64,000 nucleotides of DNA, taken from positions 3,919,001 through 3,983,000 of the forward strand of contig NC_135559.1 of the NCBI RefSeq assembly GCF_964340395.1, in the 5' to 3' direction. Position numbers and translations under genes: made by a program. This DNA comes from Glandiceps talaboti (lineage: Eukaryota; Hemichordata; Enteropneusta; Spengelidae). Below are positions 32,241-43,505 of this stretch, piece by piece. Numbering within the stretch: position 1 is the first letter of the stretch; every line of letters begins with the position of its first letter. Below the pieces are notes generated by a model, which saw only the letters and a program-made list of their open reading frames with translations, did not search any database and was not told the origin of the DNA.

Positions 32241-35200
32241 ATGGCAGCTCCCTCTGCCAGCTCTGCTGTCGAACCTGTAACGACAAAAATGAGGTAAGTT
32301 TCCTCATAAATGGTAACTTCCACTCATTTACATCTTTATTTAACCTGTGAGACTATTGGTGCACTGATATCTGCGCAAAATGGCCCTTGCATTCGCAACG
32401 TACGGTGTCAATCGACTCGTCACATGGCCAGGTCCAAACCACTACATTGTGAGGCGCCCCTCCATTTGTCATCACATGAACAATACTAATACTGATAGTA
32501 CAGTAATGTACTGTTAATATTTATATTAATACACAATGACAATTAAAACACTACCTTTTAAAAAGAATGAGTTAAAATCAAACAAGACACGACTGTAAAT
32601 GTAAGGGGAATATTTAAAGTCAGTGAACTCAATAACATCCATAGCCATTGATACATCCATGGTATAGTACTATAATATTGATACCCAATATTTTCCTGAT
32701 TTTGTATGTTTTAGTCATAAAAAATATAAAGCATTGTTGAAGAAAGAAAAGAGGAAACAGAAACGACAAGCAGCAGCACAAGAACGTGATATCACAGATA
32801 AAGGTAAAAGTACAACTTTAGACATCAGACTGTGGACAAACAGAACATGTACCAAGTGTTATTAATCCTCATCATTTGTTTACTTTCCCTGTTTGTAGCA
32901 GGTTCTGTTTGTCCACGATGTTATGACAGATTCAATTCCAAAAAGTAATTTAAACGTTTCATTTACTAGGGCCCATCACCTTTAATATTACAGGACAAAC
33001 AATTCTTCATAAACAAAATAACACCAAAGAAAAACAATAACTTTAACATTAGGTTGTGTCACATGTATGGTGTATATAGTAATCATCACAAAGTAGGAAA
33101 CAAGGGAAGGAACCAAAGCAAATTTTTCTATTTGACAAAAGAGTAATTATTTTATGTAATATGTCATGGACCACAGCAGGTGACAATATTTATGCTTAGT
33201 AAGTTTTGCTTTCTTGTGAGTATGTGTCATTGACTCTGTGTTATCATTAATAGCTATGAATTATTCATTTCTACATGTTGATTGATTGTGTGATTGTGAT
33301 TCACTTTGTTCCAATTCCAATTCGTCCCATTTTCAACTCTTACCACTCTTTCAAAATCACGTAGTAAAGTAATTTTACAGATCTTTGCAATATGATTTAA
33401 GTGTGCAAGTATTTTAGTTATAAAAGATGTTTTGATACGAAGATGTACAAAACACTGTACATCCAATATACTGACTTTTCAGTTTGGTTTATCCCTCCCT
33501 TGTTTTGGTAGGAAAACCAGACCTTCAGTGTTAACAGATATTGAAAAATATAACAAACATTCAGACCGGAAATCCAATGAACTGAAATTGGGTCAAGTTC
33601 ACACTGGGACATGTTGAAAATGGCGTGAGTTGAATGGCGTGAGTTGAAATTGGGAAGAAATGAATGGCGTGAGTTGAAAATGGGACGAGTTGAATGGCGT
33701 GAGTTGAAAATGGGACGAGTTGAATGGCGTGAGTTGAAATTGGGAAGAAATGAATGGCGTGAGTTGAAAATGGGACAAGTTGAATGGCGTGAGTTGAAAA
33801 TGGGACGAGTTGAATGGCGTGAGTTGAAAATGGGACGAGTTGAATGGCATGAGTTGAAATGGGACGAGTTGAATGGCGTGAGTTGAAATTGGGAAGAAAT
33901 GATCTGTCACCATGTTATCTCATGCTAATTCAATATTATGTTGTTTTTTAAAATAGTAAAAAATGAAGACATTGTAGAAAGGAATCAAAAACTAATGATT
34001 GAAACGGTGACAAGAGAAGAAGTCATAAAAGAAGAGGAAAGGTAATGTAATATTATTTATGGTGATGATGGTTAATGCCAAATGCCACTTCTGATATGGG
34101 ACATTAAAGGGCATGATATTAACGTCATTAGAAAACATCTTTCTGATTGGACAAGACATAGCAATTCTGAACTGACACAAAAAACAAATGGTTGCCGATC
34201 TTCAATGTTAATGTTTTTGTTTATGACCACAAAAGATGTAGGATATATTCCAATAACACAAAGTGTTGATGGGACATAGTGTGGAGTCAACAAATAAAGT
34301 GTAGCAATTGAAAGGGGCATGGAAATAATGTTACTTGTTTGCCCGTTTAACGTACAGGAAAAGATTACATGAAAAATGGTTAGAAAGAGAAAAGGCAGCT
34401 CAAGACGACTTTATCAGGAAAAAGGAAAAAGCAGAAGCAATCAGGAAATATCACGAAGAACAAGAGGTATGTACTACAGGTTACCATGGTAATTTGTATA
34501 TAAATGTACCACACAGCCAACCAACTAATTGATTTTACTTTTAAGTGTGCTTGCCTCACATCAGTATTGGTAATAGTAACACTGGTAATACTGGTGATCA
34601 TGATGTTGTAAAGTGTTTTGTTCAAGTAGAAGCTGCCTGACATGATTTGAAATGAATTGACATGATTTGAAATTCTAGAACACATAATTATTTTTTTCCA
34701 TGCAAGTACAATAACATAAGTTATTCTTCATATAAAACGAAAAAATTTAGATCTGGATGGAACCTTTTAAGAAATGAGAATAAAAGAGAAACATAGAGTG
34801 TTGAAGTAATTCATTTTCTGACTAAGCTTTCTGTTTTCAATGCAGCGTCGTATCCGAGAAGAATGGGAAGAGAGGGAAAGGAAGGAGAAGGAAGAACAGA
34901 ATAAAAAGGATGAACATAAAAAACACATAGAGGTGATGGCATGGATTGGGTACAAATCTATATCCAAACATACTATTGTGTTGGTTCACAAAGAACACTT
35001 TTATTTGAAAATGGAGAGGGATGATATTATGAAGTGTGCCTACAAAATGTAGTAGACAAATTATGATAGATCAAATGCTATAGTTTATTCTCACTGATTC
35101 AACGCTTGCACATCCCCTCCCCAGTTTCACAACCCCCCCCCCCCCCAAAAAAAAAAAAAAATGGAAAGATTGGTGCTTCATTGAATTTTTAACCATTCTA

Positions 35201-38200
35201 TCCTATTTTGAAGTGAGGTGACTGTGCATAATCATGATGCCTTATCATAATTTATCACTTGTTTTATTGGCTGTGTGGACAGTTACGATACAATGGATAT
35301 TTACTTGACATTCGTCCCAACAAAAGTGTTGGAATAGTCATTTGATGTGTATATTGAACAGTTACCATAACCATGTACACATATGCCATATACTGTTATT
35401 GAAGTGATCATAACCATGTACGCATGTCATATACCATTTACTTTGACAGATTTCGTTATTGCAATCTTTCCTTAACCTTGTACAACACAGTATATTCAGA
35501 TGTATTACTTTGTTGCTATGTGCATCTGGTTGTGTGTGAATCAAGCCATATGTATCTTTTTTGTACAGTCATATAATTTAGTTTTATAATGAGAAAACGC
35601 TAGATGTGGTTTGATATCACCAAGGACCAACATATGCTTATAACATGAGAAAGTGATAACATATAACAACACAATAATGTACCAGCTGATGACGTACCTC
35701 ACTATGACATGACTGTTTTGACTTACACACAACTATCCAGTGTCATACACAATTTTATAATATTGGTATGTAGTTATATTGTCACAGAACATGATGATGT
35801 GTAAGTAGCCACATGACCACAAGATAACTGTGTTATGATATATGCTTATAAGGGGAGACGTGAAACATGACATTGCGAAATGACAATGACATACAGAGTA
35901 AAATTATAAAATGACGACATAACCAGCAGTCACATTTAGAAACATCATCTCTCAAAATATAAAGTATATTTGACAAAATGATCGGAGTTCATTTGGCAAG
36001 TCCATATATAATGCAAGATTTTCTGTTACAGCTGGTAGAGAGATTTCACACTACCAGATGGTGTTTTGTGATGTGATATCTTTCTGGTTCTATTCCCAAG
36101 TCTAGGTTATCCCTTGTTCTTCTTTAACTTGAGTCTTTTCCCCAGACACTTTACCCATAATGCATCTGTGTTTTTAACCAGGATGTCCTGAAGAACCTTG
36201 ATGGTGGCAGTGATGGTGATGAGGTAATCAAAGCCAAGTTCAATATCCTTCCTCATTTTATTACTGTATTTCAGTACTTGATTTATATTAGCTGAGTACA
36301 CGCAAAAGATTTTTCCACCGAAAAAAGTCCATGGGCATATCTTTGGTCTTAATCAACCATCAAGCATACATGGTTTGACAGTAGCAAATTCAGTATCAAC
36401 ATCTACTCAGGTAGCATCAGCTTTGTCGAATTCCTGTTGACTAAGTTAACACACTACTTGTACTGTCTACCATAATCTGTAAGGTATGACGTGACAGGGC
36501 GCCCTCACACATCGGTTGTTGAGAGGAGGCCGATGAGGGCAGAACAGCACAACATATCTTACAGGCTATGTCTACCACAACATGAAGCATGAATCAAGCT
36601 TGTCTTTATATTCTTTGTTGAGGGAAATGAATGGTTGTAATTTATCAGTGCAGGCTGGTATGTAGAGGACATTAATTTGTTATGAAAATAGTAGTTACAC
36701 TGAAGACTTGCAGCCAGTCAGAGGAGTCATTTACAATAGTGTCTAATTTTCCCAGTCCACTGTACACCAAATTAAAGTGCATTTCACACGTCATGAATTA
36801 CCATTCTACTAAATTTTATGTGCCAAAATAAATATAACTATCGAACAAAATGTGTTTAGAATACAGAGATACTTGTTAGCCTACAACAGGCACAGTCCAG
36901 ATGGGGTTATATGAATGACCCAAGTCTCCATTTTTCCAATTTTTTTTTTTCATTTGAACAATCGTTATGAATACCTCAAAAAAGTGCTTGGAAATGTGTG
37001 TATGTTGAATGAAATGGGTCACTCCAAAAGGTCAAGAATAACTTGGTGAATTATTACAAAATTTGGGTTTCAGGTAATTCACCAAGATTGTGATTGATGT
37101 GAATGTGTTGTGTTCACACCATCTGGTATTTGCTGCAGTGTGTAGTTTATAATACAATCCAAATCAACACTGTAAATTTTACAATAGACACTTCAGGCTG
37201 CACAAGATGTGGCAATGTTGCTCAGCATGAAACACATAAGAAATGAATTACTCAGGGTTTGTTTTAAAAAAGGGAGAATGTTTTCTAACACAGTTACCCT
37301 GTTCAGATTGTTAGAATTGTACCCATCATACATTTTTTTTCCATAGGATGAATCATCATGGAAGAATCCAGAAGCACCAATCCAGGTACAGGGTAAAGCA
37401 AGAGAGAACTGTTCATTCTTCCTAAAGACTGGAGCTTGTAGATTTGGTAACAGGTAAAGTAGAATTATTAACTTCTTACCAACATTGATCACAAACAATA
37501 TATCATCGCCGCAGTGCAGAAAGGTCGTATCAAAATTGGCCTAGACAGTGATATATATATTTACATCAAATAATTTTGTACTTTGTATTGTAAAACCTTA
37601 GCACTTGTAGGTACCTCTGTGATAACTATATTGATGTACATTACTATGCAGTCTGCATGTACAACATTAAAATTATGTATTATACCAGCATGGGTACAGG
37701 ATTTATTCAAGTAAGCCCATACTACACACTGTAGTATACGTTTAACACGCTGTCATAATTTTTATGTATCTAGTGCATTATGTGACAGACTTGTGAGTAA
37801 AAGCAGTTTTCAATACCAGGTCTTGTAAACGAATCAATTTCCCACCTTCCACTCACATAACTTCATTTTCTCTTGTATCCCATAGATGTTCTAGAAACCA
37901 TCCACCAACTACCATTAGTAACACACTAATGATTCCAAACATGTTTAGTAACTTTTCCATGGAACACAGTATGAGGGATGAGTATGACACGGATATCAGT
38001 CTGGAATTTGATGAGAAGGATGCCTACAAAGATTTCCTGGAATTCTATGATGATGTCCTTGCTGAATTCAGGGAAGCTGGGGATGTTATACAATTCAAGG
38101 TATGCGACTTTCTTATTGTAACAATGTTGATCCAAGCCGAATTCATCATACTCTAAATAGTAGTGTGATGAGGAATAGAGTGTGAACTATTTAACTCAGA

Positions 38201-40738
38201 TTGAGGGAGGGTTATGCCTGAAATATCAAATTTTTCAATAACTGACTGCAGACATATTCTTTTACTACACTATTCTATTCCAGTCCTAGCAGTGTTTACA
38301 TACGATTTTAATCCTATTGTATTTACAGGTGTGTTGTAACTGGGAGCCACATCTTCGTGGTAATGTGTATGTACAATATGCCACAGACCAAGACTGCAGT
38401 AAAGCTATTAATACCTTCAATGGTAGATTTTATGCTGGTAAACAACTTACATGTAACTATTGTCCAGAGTTGAAATGGAAATCAGCTATTTGTGGTGAGT
38501 AGAAAAATTGTACTGATTGCACAAGACAACTTAAAATAATAATCTTTATTCGTCCAAATAAATTTCGGAAGTTTGTGAAAGGCCAGGGATTGAATTCCAG
38601 GTTGTCATACTAGTGTTATTTCATTTATTGGGCTTTGAGGATTACCATAGAATTATTCTTTTGTTCTAGACCAACTTTTTCTGTAGCTCTGCAAAATAAC
38701 TGTTTTTCATGTTAAGAATACAATTTGATGACATCCCAATCAGAGCTAGACTATAATAGTTTGTACCAAGGTGAACACATTCAAACAACAAATATGGAAT
38801 TTGTACACTGGTTGTTTTTCATCATAACAACACGTCTACATCATTCATTCTACAGTGCTTGAACTAAGAGTCAAAACATTCAAAGCCGCTATTAAAATAC
38901 TCTTCCCAATATTTTGTAATATTATATGCTTTCACACGTATAATTAAATAGGGAACTTGCAATCCTGACTGAGCATGCTCAGACGCAAAGGACTATGGGA
39001 ATATCTGTGGTTATCATAATACCTAATCTGGAGCTACTGATAAAATTAACCTCCCACAATTGTCAGGGTAACTATGGATTGATTATTTGTGGTTACAAAA
39101 AATGTATCAACACTGTTTACAATACTAATTGATTAGTATTTATCATATTTCCCACAATGCAACATTCAACATGGCAGGTTTGCAAGTTCCCTATTATTCC
39201 ACAATATTTTTCTTCATCTAGCCAGAAAATAGTTTCAACCTAAAGTTTTGACACACTTTGTCTTCGACTCAAAGTGACAAGGCCCCTTAGGTCTGAGGAA
39301 GGAATCAAAGTATTCATGTTTAGTATAAATATGTTTTACTTCCTGTATTTCAGGTTTATTTTCAAGAAAGAGATGTCCTAAAGGCAGAAATTGTAACTTT
39401 CTACATGTCTATCAGAATCCAAATCATGACTTTGCTGATGCAGACAGAGACTTCCAGGATTTGGCGTCGGAAAGATCACACAGATTTAGTTGGTCAGAAA
39501 GAGGAAATAGATATGACTTTAGAGACACTAGATACAGGGATAGTTTCAGTAGGAGTAGAGATAAAGATTCATATAGATATGATTATAGGGGCTCATCACG
39601 GCACAAAGATTATCACAGAAGGTCAGTGGAAAGATTTGGTAGGAGGGAAAGGCTAAGGTATAGAAGCCGTAGTCGGTCTACTGAGAGGGAAATGAGGAGA
39701 AGTCGGAGCAGAGATAGAGACAGACGAACTAGAGATAGGGAGAGAAGTCGGAGCAGAGATAGAGACAGACGAACTAGAGATAGGGAGAGAAGTCGGAGCA
39801 GAGATAGAGACAGATGGACAAGAGAGAGGGATAGAAGTCGGAGCAGAGATAGGGAGAGAAGTCGGAGCAGAGAAAGAGACAGATGGATGAAAGATAGGGA
39901 AAGAAGTCGGAGCAGAGATAGGGAAAGAAGTCGGAGCAGAGAAAGAGACAGATGGACAAGAGATAGGGAAAGAAGTCGGAGTAGAGATAGGGATAGAAGT
40001 CGGAGCAGAGATAGGGACAGAAGTCGGAGCAGAGATAGGGATAGAAGTCGGAGCAGAGAGAGGGACAGAAGTCGGAGCGGAGATAGGGATAGAAGTCGAA
40101 GCAGAGAAAGAGACAGACGAACTAGAGAGAGGGACAGACAAAGTAGAGAGAGGGACAGAAGTAGGAGCAAAGATAGGGATAGAAGTCAGAGCAGAGAGAG
40201 GGACAGAAGTCAGAGCAGAGAGAGGGACAGAAGTCAGAGCAGAGAGAGGGACAGAAGTAGGAGCAAAGATAGGGATAGAAGTAGAAGCAACAAACACAGA
40301 GACAAGAGTGAGAGCAGAAGTTATAGTCCAGATAAAGACAGTGTTGAATTTACAAGCAGAGATAGGGAAAGATATAGAAGCAGACACATGCTGTCAAAAG
40401 GTAGTGAAGATGAAGATGAAGATAATAAGAATGATGTGACTGAAGATGAAAGTAAATATCAGAGTCAATCAAAGGAAAGAGACTTTTACGGGAGGAAGAG
40501 GAGTAATAGTAGGTCTGCAAGTAGTGGCAATGACAGTGATTCAACCATAAATCAATCATATGACAAGAATGGAAAGGAAACAGGCATTGAAAGGAAAGAA
40601 CGAAGCCGAAGTAAAAGTAAAAAGAAACACAAGAAAAAACACAAGAAACATAAGCACAAACACCGTGAGAGAAGTCCAAGTAGTAGCCATAGTTATGAAC
40701 ATCAGAATGAAAACAACAATGACAGACCTTTAGAGTGA
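32241..40738 (+). CDS. ZRSR2: ZRSR2 (U2AF35-related protein, Urp), complete, 10 coding exons
   Basis: Splicing factor that recognises 3' splice sites, essential for U12-type introns in the minor spliceosome (established for human ZRSR2); nuclear. Exons: 32241-32293, 32715-32803, 33957-34041, 34358-34466, 34846-34932, 36182-36223, 37347-37453, 37886-38099, 38329-38494, 39354-40738. They join to 778 codons plus stop; human is 482. N-terminal HKKYKALLKKEKRKQKRQ at 19-36, then a long charged helix (about 40-150). CCCH finger 1: C177, C186, C192, H196 (Cx8Cx5Cx3H). UHM-type RRM about 200-312, with GRFYAG as its RxF-like loop. CCCH finger 2: C317, C325, C331, H335. The rest is an expanded RS/RD domain (about 370-640) ending in a Lys/His-rich tail. 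The last exon encodes the second finger and the whole RS tail. It is tail-to-tail with AP1S, as in human. Confidence 0.96.
33616..33903. repeat. 30-bp minisatellite in ZRSR2 intron 2
   Basis: About nine units of GAATGGCGTGAGTTGAAA plus (A/T)TGGGA(C/A)GAGTT variants, ending about 50 bp before ZRSR2 exon 3. Repetitive frames on both strands (WRELKMGR and its reverse) are artefacts. Confidence 0.93.
35041..36181. other. ZRSR2 intron 5, no further features
   Basis: A poly-C/poly-A junction lies at about 35132-35160, and 35360-35440 carries a weak duplication around CATAACCATGTAC. Nothing else could be supported. Confidence 0.5.
36472..36570. repeat. Small imperfect inverted repeat in ZRSR2 intron 6
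   Basis: CTGTAAGGTATG at the left pairs with CATATCTTACAG at the right. Between them GGGC...ATCGG and CCGAT..GGGC form an inner stem. It could be a very small MITE or a structured RNA segment; the family is unknown. Confidence 0.4.
38570..39330 (-). mobile_element. Family H repeat, reversed copy, split by a family A MITE
   Basis: The reverse complement of about 38740-38945 matches the tail of the copies at 10390 and 22783 (AATGTTTTGACTC, GATGTAGAC). 39195-39300 matches the hairpin part (AATATTTTTCTTCATCTAGC, AAGGCCCCTTAGGTC). A family A MITE at 38951-39191 sits between the two halves. The unit lies in ZRSR2 intron 9 and ends shortly before exon 10. Confidence 0.65.
38949..39193 (+). mobile_element. 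GGGAACTTGC MITE (family A), copy 2
   Basis: Element 38951-39191 with ends GGGAACTTGCAATCC and GGTTTGCAAGTTCCC, flanked by TA on both sides. Nested inside an older family H repeat in ZRSR2 intron 9. Confidence 0.9.
39690..40300 (+). repeat. Coding minisatellite of the ZRSR2 RS domain
   Basis: A tandem array built on AGAAGTCGGAGCAGAGATAG and variants encodes RSRSRDRD/RSRSRERD runs. It keeps the + frame open. Leu/Ser-rich frames on the opposite strand are shadows. The longer RS domain than in vertebrates comes from this array. Confidence 0.9.
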
Positions 40739-41062
40739 ATTAAGTCGATGGTATTGTCTCCATCGTAAAACAAGTCTTCTAGAATGACTTGTTGAGACTC
40801 ATAGTTGGAAAAGCCTGAGGTAGCACTTACATTTCTTTGTACATATTGGAAATTCTGTACACATGCAGCCAGGAATAATGGCATGTGCAACCAGTGAATG
40901 CAACAACCCCCACTTGCACCCATCCATACTAAGCATAAAACTCACTGGCACATTGAATATCAGTGTAGTGTACATGTGTATGTGTCATGGATGTACTGCT
41001 AAATTTATGTACGTTCCATATTGTGAAAGCTGTTCACTTACAATTCATGTGGTTTTTTTTGT

Positions 41063-41080
41063 AATAAAAAAATGAATAAA
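41063..41080 (+). terminator. ZRSR2 polyadenylation signals
   Basis: Two AATAAA hexamers (41063-41068 and 41075-41080) lie about 325 bp after the ZRSR2 stop in A-rich sequence. They are the first good candidates downstream of the stop. Confidence 0.65.
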
Positions 41081-42460
41081 AAATTGAAAAGGTTTGTCCA
41101 TATTTTGTGTATACATGGCTAGTGGAAAGGTTACCTATAATAGACGGAATAATTTATTGGATTTTAGTGGAGATCCAATTCCATATCGGGATTTTAGCAG
41201 TGATTTTAATAGTGAAGCCATTGTGCACCAATACTTGAGGGCTCCCAGTATTGGTGGAAGTATGCACCCTACCGAGTACCATCTAGTATTTGTCATATTA
41301 ATGACACTGACCATGCATAGCAATGACCAGTGGCAACTCAAGATCATACACAACACATTACTTTGAAAGTTTCAGTTTTTTTATTTCTGATATTTATTTT
41401 GGCCAATGATACAAATAAGTTCAGTTTCTAAAATATAACACCAACAAAAGAAACATGAAGTTTATCACAATTTCAACTGGTAAAGAATAGGTCCACCAAG
41501 TGAATTCAACTTTTCCTCAATATGATTCGGGAAATGTACATTTTGCTGCAAAGTGTCCTCATCTATACATGGGTATTTTGTAACTCTAAATGCTGAGGAT
41601 ATACATACATATGACTTGACACGACCTAGAATTCAGCAGTTTGGGAGGATTTGCCTCTCACCTTTCTCCTACCACGCCTGGCATTTCGCTAGCCACCATT
41701 TATTCAAACTTAAATTAGCTATTATAATTTCCTGCAGTAATGATTGAATATGGTAATTATATTGACATCATACAGCTCAACCCTCTGAATTGGTTCTAAT
41801 CATGTGGTGATACTATTGACATCACCTCACAGTGAAGAAAATTAAAAATCCAATCAGAATTTGACTCTAATTTCAGACAAAGCCATGAATAATTTAAAAC
41901 ACAATCAGAATTTGTGCCTGATTTCAGACAAAGCCTCATCAAAGTAAACGTTAAATGTATTATTACTCCTGTCTGGAATTGCTTCTGTTGCAGTAATTTA
42001 TCTACATTTATATTCTTTTCAGTGTAAAAGAGATCAAACAGGAGTTCTGAGGTATCACCTCTCACTGGACTCTGTTGTCACACACTGAAGTTAGTTATCA
42101 TTTTCTATGCCTTCCAAAGTGTTGTCATTTATTTTGTCATGTGTACATTATTAAAATAAATGGCCACTAGTGAAATGCCAGATGTGGTAGTGGAAAAACA
42201 AGAGCATAATCTCCACATGACTGGATTCTATGCTAGACTTCACATACTACTATATGGGAGGCCAGGGACACTAAGATAATGCTGTAGTTTCAACCACTAC
42301 ACCAAAACAAGTTATACAGTTGGATGACAAAAGATTCATCATCGTTGTATTTTTCACTAAAACCTTGTATCATACAATTTGTCTAAAGTCTAGAAACAAT
42401 ACTTCTTTCTCTGAAAGCAATGAATAGTAATGACTTGCACATATTTTACATTACAACAAA

Positions 42461-42708
42461 TAAGGAACTTGCAAACCTGCCATGTTGAATATTGCATTGT
42501 GGGAAATGTGATAATGAATACTAATAAATTAGCATTGTAAACAATAATGTTACATTGTTTATAACCAGGAATGATCAATTCATAGTCACCCTGATCTTTG
42601 TGGGAGGTTAATTTTATCAGTAGCTCCAGATTAGGTATTACGATAACCACAGATTATCCCATAGTCCTTTGCATCTGAGCATGCTCAGTTTGGATTGCAA
42701 GTTCCCTA
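42461..42708 (-). mobile_element. GGGAACTTGC MITE (family A), copy 3
   Basis: Element 42463-42706, left end AGGAACTTGCAAACC and right end GGATTGCAAGTTCCC, TA on both sides. Its orientation is opposite to copy 4, which lies 128 bp to the right. Confidence 0.88.
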
Positions 42709-42832
42709 TTCCTTATTTAGTCAAAGTTGTCCTAAAAGGTCAAGTTGAACACTGGATAAAGTTTCAATGTAGACCAAAGGAATTTGTTGATTTTTTCTCA
42801 AACCCAAAAATTCTCAAGTCTATGTCTCCAAA

Positions 42833-43080
42833 TAGGGAACTTGCAATCCAGACTGAGCATGCTCAGATGCAAAGGACTATGGGATTATCTGTGGTTATCG
42901 TAATACCTAATCTGGAGCTACCGATAAAAAAACCTCCCACAATAGTCAGGGTAAACTATGAATTGACCATTCATGGTTGCAAACAATGTAACAGTTTTGA
43001 TTACAATACCAATTTATTAGTATTTATTGTCACATTTCCCATGATGCAACATTCAACATGGCAGGTTTGCAAGTTCCCTA
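42833..43080 (+). mobile_element. GGGAACTTGC MITE (family A), copy 4
   Basis: Element 42835-43078 with intact ends GGGAACTTGCAATCC and GGTTTGCAAGTTCCC and TA flanks. Confidence 0.9.
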
Positions 43081-43457
43081 TTGACTCATCATTGTGGTTG
43101 GACTGACTACAGTTTTAAAGAAATGGCCAAAGAGGGGTACAGTTAAAGTATACTTATTTTCCTTCATGTGTTAACTTTATTTGTTTGGGAGCCTCTACTC
43201 GTCAAAAAACTTCAGATGACTGATAGAGATTCACTAAATCAAAGTACTGCATCGAAAATAGGCAATACATGTGAGTTTGCACAGTTTTTGGAGACCATAA
43301 AATTGAAGTCTATAAGGGGTAACTACAGCAGCCAAATTTGAAGTGAAGCTTCATTTGTTATTGTTTTTAAGGGAGGGGGGGGGGGGGTACTACTTGTCAA
43401 ATGACCCATAATCCCTTGATGGAATTTTGAAATGTGTTCTCTTTGTCCAATAAATGA

Positions 43458-43505
43458 TTATGTCAACCCTATTTCTTCCAAAACACTTCTGTTGCCGTCG
43501 GTTTC
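43458..43505 (-). CDS. AP1S terminal exon, distal version (tail ...LEEIGLT)
   Basis: 48 nt, phase 0 after a TTTTTACAG acceptor. It encodes [15 protein letters not shown] and a TAA stop and is nearly the human AP1S2 C-terminus, so this is the conserved version. Confidence 0.9.
   Translation of the reverse strand, partial: ETDGNRSVLEEIGLT

Larger units (their letters stand above)
41100..43457. other. Spacer between the ZRSR2 and AP1S 3' ends
   Basis: Apart from two family A MITEs (42461-42708 and 42833-43080) and a poly-G run (about 43374-43387), nothing was recognised. Frames such as 42669-43106 run through MITE sequence and are not genes. Confidence 0.6.

Noticed and set aside
39613-40387. 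Long Leu/Ser- and Pro/Ser-rich frames on the minus strand
   Set aside because: Antisense shadows of the ZRSR2 RS-domain repeat, which is fixed to the plus strand by homology.
42669-43106. 145-codon frame
   Set aside because: Runs through two non-coding MITE copies.
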